This document shows positions 8,601 through 14,644 of a DNA stretch of 25,453 nucleotides, in pieces. Below the pieces are notes generated by a model, which was not told the DNA's origin, did not search any database, and was given only the letters and a program-made list of their open reading frames with translations. Origin of the DNA: a virus; IMG/VR virus record IMGVR_UViG_3300044716_000676, positions 1 through 25,453 of that record; one strand, given 5' to 3'. Positions within the stretch are counted from its first letter, which is position 1, and every line of letters starts with the position of its first letter. The position numbers were made by a program, and so were the translations under genes.

Positions 8601-9003
8601 TTGAAATTGTATCATCATCGAATATTATTTTCATGGTATCTAAATATGAAAAGCTATTATTGTATGATTTATATAATATGTTTTTATTTTGATATGTTGA
8701 AAGTGTTAAAACAAAAGAATCTGTTGTTTTTAAAGGAGTTTCTATCTTAGAAAGATTTGTTAAAATCTCCGGAGAATTTTTGTCTTCAAACATATCTTGT
8801 CCTGATAAAAAATTAGTCAAAACAATTCCGGTTTTTTTATTTATTTTTATATCATTTGGATCTTTTAAAAATTCATATATATTTGATTTAAATCCATTAT
8901 TAAAAACAAAATATGTTTTTTTCATATTGATTTTATTACCCATTAAATTAAAATTAATGGGATACCAATATATATCTGATATTTTTTTTGAAGATAGTTC
9001 CAT
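5623..9003 (-). CDS. Large virion protein with LamG lectin fold interrupted by a beta-propeller
   Basis: 1126 residues and no signal peptide. Residues 1-500 are beta-rich and unrecognised. Residues about 505-625 look like the first half of a LamG/concanavalin-type domain (GEYLNLNGKNHIVFPA, LTLSLWLRVEDW). Residues about 640-900 then carry NHL-like blades (GYWVVDSYNRILRKYN; DSQENLYLYCVKDKKVVKLN; DAKNNLWLVHQKDKITKFN). The LamG pattern resumes at about 940-1040 (PPGWHNFVFNFDSTNGTAKYYID; GDIGQILMYNKSLTQGEI). The last 85 residues are a charged helical tail, perhaps for assembly. It is the last gene of the minus-strand virion run, 9 nt after gene H. The role as a carbohydrate-binding tail or baseplate component is inferred from fold and context; I cannot assign a T4 homologue. 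Confidence 0.78.
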   Translation of the reverse strand: MELSSKKISDIYWYPINFNLMGNKINMKKTYFVFNNGFKSNIYEFLKDPNDIKINKKTGIVLTNFLSGQDMFEDKNSPEILTNLSKIETPLKTTDSFVLTLSTYQNKNILYKSYNNSFSYLDTMKIIFDDDTISIESYNGNVLTYDNSNNLFFSSRISPPSNTQKFNYFLGEDNIVLFSYDSNYTKAVTINSNRILSLTNVSYNLNSSLGNSNILNFISYKRNNLLSDSIKNSYFCIYESSPLLSQKDLIPTEESLKENYKQNFLSFFPYKNPKFDDITETVDYDLQIHGLKNYQTPEYNYSRGVDYIGDYPSIRRVYNNIFSGTNQENGLENIYLGFTTNTYLKKFETDRNTVFYFPPTTQRISVQDAGLIEDGAYYGELPYVSDRIYTRQISYEELTPNVPQPPSMPRLDGTWLCTWLSGNTMGQKKWMDRYFNSAYYTTDKALAATDLLYNEKLNPDVDFEVWDQPSSLFFEPGGQYIYFRSGQENSKTFLTYLSSDFYNPLGSKVLDISNFTSSPLIDNTPYKNDGFIVGNEDSNFKGEYLNLNGKNHIVFPAKNVLLEKNHLTLSLWLRVEDWGNINGDQIIGNYYDSGFGFINESSLTSPLFTVVDSTSGNIFNLNFKLSHIDNISIPYKPNSQNNIIQRLIDFGYWVVDSYNRILRKYNIEGKIEKTVDVTELSDITYIDQLEIDSQENLYLYCVKDKKVVKLNSEGNLLSTNILTKEYKRIEIDLDDNLKYSYGNTSCIDNQNSLWEVIGGNLYKDQQIYANLGPMQQISCDAKNNLWLVHQKDKITKFNITEDRFEFTKSIGKNALIDEDCFEYNGQFRFLNFIKTPKISKVCVETSDKTEDLAILIDDSDKIAYLINSEGALVSRLSLYGLLTVDLATVKENHNFKALGDFSSYQFLRKFGSLDKNLSWKFKIATANGKEGRLLKLTYDVKDLPPGWHNFVFNFDSTNGTAKYYIDTILVADEKFDKAKYQIQYDYKSSLLVGASNIKNTTLNDLIQVEDAYKLIGDIGQILMYNKSLTQGEISQIYFASDLSIDKGPLKWNIPIGERNYVEEIKHWFQMQLPTSKSKYYNINIHNLKADDSVKKLIEDSIRSNIKKITPAHTDLYKINWFDSTRE

Positions 9004-9007
9004 TTAT

Positions 9008-9015
9008 AATACTTA
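9008..9015 (-). promoter_or_regulatory. TAAGTATT element before gene G start
   Basis: On the minus strand TAAGTATT sits 4 nt upstream of the ATG of G, and its TAA is the stop codon of gene H. The same 8-mer recurs at three other starts in this run. It is in ribosome-binding-site position but only TAAG could pair with the 16S 3' end. Confidence 0.45.
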
Positions 9016-9729
9016 ACTGTAAAAATCAGTTTCTAATAATTTATCTACTAATACCTCCGAGTTTATTTCTTGTACTGTTGTGTATGGTAATAAACAATTT
9101 ATATTATTTATTACTAAATTTTGATTCTTTTTTAATGTACTGCTAATTAAACCAAATTCTTCAGCATTTCCTCGTAATATAAAAGATACATTAAAACATC
9201 TGGTATCAAGATTATATGATATTTTACATGGTTCTATTGTTGGTTTTTTTGTAATAGTATTACTATAAATTAACTCTATATCATAAGAAAATTTTGTAGA
9301 ATATAAATTTTTTGTTATATCAAATTGTTTAATTTTTACGTTTATTTTAACTGATACAGAAGTCCAATATTTTATTTCATTATCAACGACATATATTTTT
9401 TTATTTATCTCATCCAACCAATAATCTGGATTAGATTCCATATTTGGTTTTAGTGTTAATCTATTATCATTATTTTCTGGTATTAATACATTTTCATTTT
9501 TTGATAATTTATCAAAAATATATCCTGATGCAGTTTCTATAAAAATAACATCATAAAAAAAGTCAAATCTTTTTATTTCATTATTAATCAATTCAAAATG
9601 AAAATCTGGATTTATAGTACTATATTTTAAATTTAAGGCTGATAATGCGTCAGTAGATGGTAAAATTTTACCACTAGGAGTTCTCATCCATATTTCACCG
9701 GATGTTTGATTCTCTATTAATTTATTCAT
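9013..9729 (-). CDS. Hypothetical structural protein (238 aa)
   Basis: I do not recognise this protein. It has no signal peptide or membrane segment. The N-terminus (GEIWMRTPSGKILPSTDALSAL) precedes alternating beta-type sequence, with SVSVKINVKIKQFDI and FNVSFILRGNAEEFGLI as the clearest strands. Two cysteines are present. It starts 2 nt after the stop of the 224-residue gene upstream and ends 9 nt before gene G, so all three are probably co-translated. Position between adhesins and a giant virion protein suggests a small tail or baseplate component or an adaptor that joins fibres to the tail. That role is context only. Confidence 0.7.
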   Translation of the reverse strand: MNKLIENQTSGEIWMRTPSGKILPSTDALSALNLKYSTINPDFHFELINNEIKRFDFFYDVIFIETASGYIFDKLSKNENVLIPENNDNRLTLKPNMESNPDYWLDEINKKIYVVDNEIKYWTSVSVKINVKIKQFDITKNLYSTKFSYDIELIYSNTITKKPTIEPCKISYNLDTRCFNVSFILRGNAEEFGLISSTLKKNQNLVINNINCLLPYTTVQEINSEVLVDKLLETDFYS

Positions 9730-9731
9730 AA

Positions 9732-10406
9732 CTATTTACAATCAGGATAATTTGGATTATTTTCAACTTCTTTTTGTTTATCGACAAAATCTATATTATA
9801 TGGATTTTCCACATTTTGATTTTGAAATGGTTTGAGTATATTATATGCTCTTCTAGATTTAGAAGAAAGGTCAACAATTGGTTCTATTACTGGTTTATTA
9901 TTCCAATTAACCACAACCGGAATGTAATAATTTGGATTTACCGATTCAAAAACATATAATATGTCGTTATTTACACCGAACATTCTTGTATATAGCAATT
10001 GTACTCTATCAAAAAATGCATTTGAATTTGTACCATCCATTATTGGAGCATTTAAATTTAATTTAAATTCAATTTTAGTAGGATTCGTTACTCCTAACTG
10101 ATAAACATTTGCACTAATTCCAAAAACTTGTGATGTGGCGGTTGATGTAATATAAAAAGTCTTATTGCATTTATAATTTCTTGGATCACCTATTTCATTT
10201 GGAAATGGTAGTGTTTCGGTTGTTGTTGATTTATAAAATAAATTTTGTGTCTTAATTTCATCATCAAATATATATTCAATTTTATATATTTTTTTAGAAA
10301 CAATTAATGACGATGGATTTATAGTTAATGATAATGGTGCATAATTACTTATCGTAGTGTTATGCAAAGAGGTTGTTAAATTTATTGTTTTTTCAAAATT
10401 TAGCAT
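9732..10406 (-). CDS. Hypothetical structural protein (224 aa)
   Basis: This is an unrecognised beta-rich protein. Residues 1-60 (MLNFEKTINLTT...; IYKIEYIFDDEIKTQNLFY) resemble an Ig/PKD-like strand pattern. The middle (about 80-165) continues in strands with VQLLYTRMFGVNNDILYVFE. The C-terminus is polar (KQKEVENNPNYPDCK). Its first 11 codons and their upstream leader are duplicated upstream of gene I (12446-12505), which makes the start at 10406 credible and shows that this gene lay next to the adhesin when the duplication occurred. TAAGTATT sits 6 nt before the ATG. The stop TAG is 2 nt from the next gene. A fibre-attachment or tail role is inferred from context. Confidence 0.72.
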   Translation of the reverse strand: MLNFEKTINLTTSLHNTTISNYAPLSLTINPSSLIVSKKIYKIEYIFDDEIKTQNLFYKSTTTETLPFPNEIGDPRNYKCNKTFYITSTATSQVFGISANVYQLGVTNPTKIEFKLNLNAPIMDGTNSNAFFDRVQLLYTRMFGVNNDILYVFESVNPNYYIPVVVNWNNKPVIEPIVDLSSKSRRAYNILKPFQNQNVENPYNIDFVDKQKEVENNPNYPDCK

Positions 10407-10435
10407 TTATATAATACTTAATAATAAGTGTTAAA
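10375..10435 (-). repeat. Duplicated leader plus 5' coding block, copy 1
   Basis: This 61-bp block covers the first 11 codons of the 224-residue gene plus about 29 nt of leader. It matches 12446-12505 with one substitution and a 1-nt indel. It is the native copy, because the coding sequence continues intact. Confidence 0.92.
10413..10420 (-). promoter_or_regulatory. TAAGTATT element before the 224-aa gene
   Basis: On the minus strand TAAGTATT sits 6 nt before the ATG at 10406. It overlaps a small inverted repeat, ACTTA-TTAT-TAAGT (10416-10429), so it could lie on one arm of a weak hairpin. Confidence 0.45.
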
Positions 10436-10447
10436 TTTTCTATTTTA

Positions 10448-12421
10448 TTATGTTAATGTTCTTGATACGGTTGTTTGATAACCACAATAACTATACGTAT
10501 TACCACTTCGACCACAAAAACATCCACCAAAGCATGGATCGCCATTAAATCCAGGTGGACAACCATCGGTAGGAGTATTGTCAGTACAAGTACAGTTAAC
10601 AATTCCGTTACAACCTGTTGATGTTGTTGTAACAATAATAACAGATATAGAAGTAGAACAGGTTGCATCGTTTATAGTAATTGTCATGATTTTAGTTCCT
10701 GCTGTTGATGTGGTGACAGTAAATGCTTGTGTTCCATATCCTTTGTATAAAACAAAATTTCCGGTTAAACTTGCTCCATTTATTTCACCTGTTGTAACTC
10801 CTGTTATAGTATATGATATATTTCCATCTCCTAATAATGATGTATCCAATCCAAAAGTCACAGTTGATCCATTTATAGTTTTAGTTAAACTATATAAGGT
10901 TGGATAAACTCTCCAATCTTTATTTTTTGCAATAATCCAATTACATGAACATGTTCCTGTATTATTATCTACATAAATGCTCCATTCTGGTGTTATGCTT
11001 GGTGGTTTTTGTGGAAGTTGATTAAATATGTCATTTAAATTTGTTGCTGACATATTGTTGTTTTTTATTACTATTGTTCTTGTTGTATTTTGTGTTAAAG
11101 AAATATTAGATAATCCACTTAAATTTCCACCTATATTATTAGATTCTAAATTTAATGTTTCCAATGATACACAAGAAGACACATTCAAACTACTTAAATT
11201 ATTAGCATAAAAATTGAGTGTTTTTAAACTAGAACAATTAGTCAAATTCAATGATACTACAGATTTTTTGATGCATGTCATTGTTTGTAACAATCTACAA
11301 TTTGATAAATCTATAGCACCACCAATATTGTTTGGTAAATTTACTATTATAGTAGTTAATGCCTGTCTAGGTTCTATATAAAGATCATTTGATTGTGTAG
11401 TAATTGTTACACCAGAACCATCCGATGGGGTAGTTGTTATAGAAGGCTGTGAACTCCATCCAGACCATAATACTGGCAATGTACCAGATCCGCTACTAGT
11501 ACATTGATAACCTCTCTCATCATTATTGATTTGAATTGTTGTAAAATCTGAACCATCTATCCAACATCCCCCTTGTCCACCATTACCAAAGCTGGTAGTT
11601 GAACCTTCTATACCATCTTCACCATCTTGTCCCCATGCTCCTCCGTCTCCACCGCTTCCGGTAAATATAGAAGCTCCATATATTACACCAGCTATACCCA
11701 AAGTTGGAACCGAACCATAACCTTGTCCGTTTCCTCCCTTTCCACCAGTGTATGTTGTACATTCTCTATATTTGGTATTGCATGTACCAACAGTTGAACC
11801 ATTACAAGCAGAAGCATTGGTATAATATTGACAAGAAGAACCACAAGCTGCTCCAACTGTACAGTCATTTGGAGTTGAGCAATAATTTCTTCCTTGACAA
11901 TTGAGTATGCAACATTTACCACAAAAAGAGGCTCCTCCACAATTTGTAGATGATGTTAATACTTCTGTTTTATATGCTCCACCACCACCGCCGCCTCCAC
12001 CGCCTCCACCATATATATTTCCATTATTGGTTATAATAAGGTTTCTTCTAGTGTATATAGCAGTTCCTCCTTTTCCACCATCAAAACCAGCAGTACTACC
12101 GCCTCCTATTGCACCAACTCCAGCTGCTCCTAATATTGAACCATTGTTAATTATTATAACCTGATCATATGATCTAAATGTACTTGCACTATCGGCTGGA
12201 ATAGTTATGGCTGGTGTTAATGGATTATTGGAATATACATTCACCCCTGAATTAATTGTGATTATACCTCTTAATTTTTTCCCACCGTTTCTATTCCAAT
12301 TAAATCTACTAGCTGCTCTAGTACTTATATATGTCCATAAATTTAAATTTTGTTGATCAGTAGTTATTGTATCAACTACTGTTAACCAACTACCATAATA
12401 TCCTAGTCCAAGAGATGCCAT
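10448..12421 (-). CDS. Polyglycine adhesin with Cys loop and leucine-rich repeats
   Basis: 657 residues. The N-terminus MASLGLGYYGSW is shared with paralogue J. Residues about 85-300 form a glycine-rich module: INNGSILGAAG, then YG(11) at 137-148, a loop of about 77 residues with 12 cysteines (161-221), GGKGGNGQGYG, GGDGGAWGQDG, and GGCWIDGSD with a Cys pair at 286/307. Such glycine motifs build the polyglycine-II sandwich of gp38-type phage adhesins (Salmonella phage S16), which form the receptor-binding tip. Residues about 366-442 are leucine-rich repeats (LNLTNCSSLKTLNFYANNL), about 508-586 an Ig/Calx-beta-like domain, and 603-646 a second Cys-rich tail with eight cysteines. It has the clearest Shine-Dalgarno in the window. 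It is probably a host-receptor binding protein; the receptor is unknown. Confidence 0.83.
   Translation of the reverse strand: MASLGLGYYGSWLTVVDTITTDQQNLNLWTYISTRAASRFNWNRNGGKKLRGIITINSGVNVYSNNPLTPAITIPADSASTFRSYDQVIIINNGSILGAAGVGAIGGGSTAGFDGGKGGTAIYTRRNLIITNNGNIYGGGGGGGGGGGAYKTEVLTSSTNCGGASFCGKCCILNCQGRNYCSTPNDCTVGAACGSSCQYYTNASACNGSTVGTCNTKYRECTTYTGGKGGNGQGYGSVPTLGIAGVIYGASIFTGSGGDGGAWGQDGEDGIEGSTTSFGNGGQGGCWIDGSDFTTIQINNDERGYQCTSSGSGTLPVLWSGWSSQPSITTTPSDGSGVTITTQSNDLYIEPRQALTTIIVNLPNNIGGAIDLSNCRLLQTMTCIKKSVVSLNLTNCSSLKTLNFYANNLSSLNVSSCVSLETLNLESNNIGGNLSGLSNISLTQNTTRTIVIKNNNMSATNLNDIFNQLPQKPPSITPEWSIYVDNNTGTCSCNWIIAKNKDWRVYPTLYSLTKTINGSTVTFGLDTSLLGDGNISYTITGVTTGEINGASLTGNFVLYKGYGTQAFTVTTSTAGTKIMTITINDATCSTSISVIIVTTTSTGCNGIVNCTCTDNTPTDGCPPGFNGDPCFGGCFCGRSGNTYSYCGYQTTVSRTLT
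12385..12421 (-). repeat. Conserved 37-bp 5' end shared by adhesins (copy in I)
   Basis: The first 37 nt of gene I match those of gene J (14604-14640) at 36 of 37 positions, coding MASLGLGYY(G/S)SW. The proteins diverge soon after. This is a plausible recombination anchor or a strongly conserved attachment segment. Confidence 0.9.
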
Positions 12422-12477
12422 TATGTTTCACCTCTTAAAATATTAGTTAAATTTATCGTTTTTTCAAAATTTAGCAT
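12421..12477 (-). pseudogene. 18-codon fragment of the 224-aa gene, coupled to gene I
   Basis: This mini-ORF reads MLNFEKTINLTNILRGET. Its first 11 codons copy the start of the 224-residue gene at 9732-10406, and its own leader is copied too. It ends in TAA that shares one base with the ATG of gene I (TAATG), so if it is translated it would couple to I. The Shine-Dalgarno of I lies inside it. It is best read as the scar of a tandem duplication; it could also act as a leader peptide. Confidence 0.7.
12429..12436 (-). promoter_or_regulatory. Strong Shine-Dalgarno of gene I
   Basis: AAGAGGTG lies 7 nt before the ATG at 12421. It is the only convincing Shine-Dalgarno I see at a start in this window; the other genes have A/T-rich leaders or TAAGTATT. 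Confidence 0.7.
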
Positions 12478-12505
12478 TTATTAATACTTAATAATAAGTG
12501 TTAAA
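12446..12505 (-). repeat. Duplicated leader plus 5' coding block, copy 2
   Basis: This 60-bp block nearly matches 10375-10435 but is followed by unrelated sequence after the 11th codon. It carries the same TAAGTATT and ACTTA-TTAT-TAAGT inverted repeat (12486-12499). It marks the junction between adhesins J and I. Confidence 0.92.
12483..12490 (-). promoter_or_regulatory. TAAGTATT element before the 18-codon fragment
   Basis: On the minus strand TAAGTATT sits 5 nt before the ATG at 12477. It was carried along with the duplicated leader block. Confidence 0.4.
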
Positions 12506-12516
12506 AGTTCTATAAA

Positions 12517-14640
12517 TTATCCAACTCTTCCTGCTACCGATGATCCGGATTGAGCATTAATTACATATGTTGCATCCGATAATAATTTTAAATAATATCC
12601 AGCAAGTCCAAAATTACCTCCTGTAACAGTTGCACTATAATTTCCTCCATTCGATCCATCTGTACCAAATGCTCCACCATTACCGCCAATTGTTGTGCTT
12701 CCACCAGTAGTTCCAGAACCAGAAAGGTTACCAGAACCTTGTCCTCTTCCACCATTTCCACCGTTGTAATCATCTCCTGTAATGGTACAGTTGCAAGTTT
12801 GTTGATAATGCCAAGTACATCTCCGATCACTCCAGCATTGCTTACCATCGTGTTCCCCTCTTCGGCAATAATTGTTGGCTCCTGTACCGGCAGTACACGT
12901 CCCTGTTTGACAGGATCCTCCAGTGGACCAACCTGCCCAACAGTCAGGTGCGCTGTTGCATTTGTCTTTATCGCAAGAATCTAAGCCCACACCATAACAT
13001 CCACCCCAGCTACAAGAAGTACTTTTAGTGCTATATCCACCGCCACCGCCACCTCCACCTCCACCGCCTTTTATGTTTCCATAGTTATTTAATGTTATGG
13101 GTGTTCCTGATGATATAGCAGTTCCACCATCTGAACCATTTGCGCCATTACCTGTTGTACCACTTCCACCCGATCCACCCGCACCATATATATTTCCGTA
13201 ATTTATTAGTGTTACTTTACTTCCTGTTGGCAATGCAGGTATTGTTAAAGCAGGATTTGATTCTGATGTAGAACCAACAGTTACACCGGAATTAACTGTT
13301 ATTATTAAATTCACCTTTTTAACTCCTTTCCAACCATTGGAGGTTAAAAATGTGTTTACACTGTTATAGTTATTGGTATCGGATGAAATTGTAATATTAA
13401 CAATATCATTTATAACTACACTAGCAGAAAGATTCTCTACAGTAGTTAATACTAATGTCTCAGTATCTTCGACTAAAGTATCAGTTGCTATATTTAATAT
13501 TAATGATGCCGTATTATTATTTATAGTAAAATTACCAAGTGAATTAGCACCATTTATATCTTGAGATGTTACACCAGAAATTGAATATGGTATTAATGTA
13601 CCATTTGCTACATTCGTTGTATTTAATGTGAATGTAACAGTAGAACCTTCATCTACATTTGATACACTTCTAGTTAAATTGTATGTCGGTACAAGAACCG
13701 GAGGTTTCGGTTTCGGTATTTGCACAACTTGATTGGACGAAGTACAAGCACCACCCAATTCAATATTTAATGATTTTATTGTTAAATATTCCGATCCATT
13801 AACCCAACATCCCCCTGTTCCTGCTATACCAGCATTTTTAGCATTACCATTAGTTCCAGCCTGACCAGCTTGACCCCATGTTCCCCCATTTCCTCCCTTT
13901 CCCCCGCCACCTATTCCGTTAGCCCCGATTCCATTAGATTGACCATAACCTTGACCATCTCCCCCATCTCCACCTTTGTTATTTATCCATGTTTTGGTTT
14001 TACATTGAACATATACCCCATTCAATCCTGTTGTGGGTGGATCACAGCAAGGTGGATTACAAAATCCTGTGCAACTATTACTAGAATAATAACAATGAAA
14101 ACCTCTGGTGTTGAACCATTGAGTTCCACATAAATTAACCGGACAGTCATCACAATTGCTTGCATCACAACATTGACAAACTACACTTGATCCGACTGTA
14201 TATGTTTCTATTCCGCCACCACCGCCACCACCGCCACCACCGCCACCATATATGTATCCATTATTTGTTAATATCACTCTGTTTCTAGTATATAAACCAG
14301 TTCCTCCGTTTATACCATCTTCTCCTTCGGTGGGTGTTTGATCTCCTTCTCCACCTGTTCCCTTTGCTCCACCCGCTCCTGCTATTATTCCATTATTTAT
14401 CAAATAAATTTCGTCATAAGAACGAAAAGATGCGGGAACACTTAATGCGGGTATCAATGGATTCGTTGAATAAACAGTATATCCCGCTGGTATAGTTATA
14501 AATGCTCTTAATTTTTTACTAGTATTGTTCCATCCACTATTAGATGTTATAAAATTATATAGATTGACATTGGCTTGAGTAGTTAGATTTAAAACAACAT
14601 TATACCAACTACTATAATATCCTAGTCCAAGAGATGCCAT
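12517..14640 (-). CDS. Adhesin with two polyglycine sandwich modules
   Basis: 707 residues, paralogous to gene I over the N-terminus. Module 1 (about 75-300) has G(12) at 132-143, a 79-residue loop with 12 cysteines (155-213), GGDGGDGQGYG, GGNGGTWGQAG, and GGCWVNGSE with Cys 278/299 spaced 21 apart as in I. Residues about 319-412 are an Ig/Calx-beta-like domain related to that of I. Module 2 (about 440-707) repeats the plan: LINYGNIYGAGG, G(11) at 525-535, a 91-residue loop with 12 cysteines (543-618), GGNGGRGQGSG, GGNGGAFGTDG. By analogy with gp38-type adhesins the glycine motifs form a polyglycine-II core and the loops contact the receptor. The start is 4 nt after the tail-fibre stop. A GGAG 18 nt upstream is too distant to be a convincing ribosome site. 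Confidence 0.85.
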   Translation of the reverse strand: MASLGLGYYSSWYNVVLNLTTQANVNLYNFITSNSGWNNTSKKLRAFITIPAGYTVYSTNPLIPALSVPASFRSYDEIYLINNGIIAGAGGAKGTGGEGDQTPTEGEDGINGGTGLYTRNRVILTNNGYIYGGGGGGGGGGGGIETYTVGSSVVCQCCDASNCDDCPVNLCGTQWFNTRGFHCYYSSNSCTGFCNPPCCDPPTTGLNGVYVQCKTKTWINNKGGDGGDGQGYGQSNGIGANGIGGGGKGGNGGTWGQAGQAGTNGNAKNAGIAGTGGCWVNGSEYLTIKSLNIELGGACTSSNQVVQIPKPKPPVLVPTYNLTRSVSNVDEGSTVTFTLNTTNVANGTLIPYSISGVTSQDINGANSLGNFTINNNTASLILNIATDTLVEDTETLVLTTVENLSASVVINDIVNITISSDTNNYNSVNTFLTSNGWKGVKKVNLIITVNSGVTVGSTSESNPALTIPALPTGSKVTLINYGNIYGAGGSGGSGTTGNGANGSDGGTAISSGTPITLNNYGNIKGGGGGGGGGGGYSTKSTSCSWGGCYGVGLDSCDKDKCNSAPDCWAGWSTGGSCQTGTCTAGTGANNYCRRGEHDGKQCWSDRRCTWHYQQTCNCTITGDDYNGGNGGRGQGSGNLSGSGTTGGSTTIGGNGGAFGTDGSNGGNYSATVTGGNFGLAGYYLKLLSDATYVINAQSGSSVAGRVG
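14604..14640 (-). repeat. Conserved 37-bp 5' end shared by adhesins (copy in J)
   Basis: Partner of 12385-12421; the copies differ at one base. The near-identity extends through the ATG and first codons but not into the upstream sequence. Confidence 0.9.
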
Positions 14641-14644
14641 ATCA

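Noticed and set aside
8780-9016. Plus-strand ORF at the 5' end of gene G
   Set aside because: It is hydrophobic low-complexity translation of antisense AT-rich codons, with no motif and no gene-like spacing.
11901-12164. Plus-strand ORF with a polyproline tract
   Set aside because: It is the antisense of the polyglycine codons of gene I. The real frame on the other strand is far longer and has homologous motifs.
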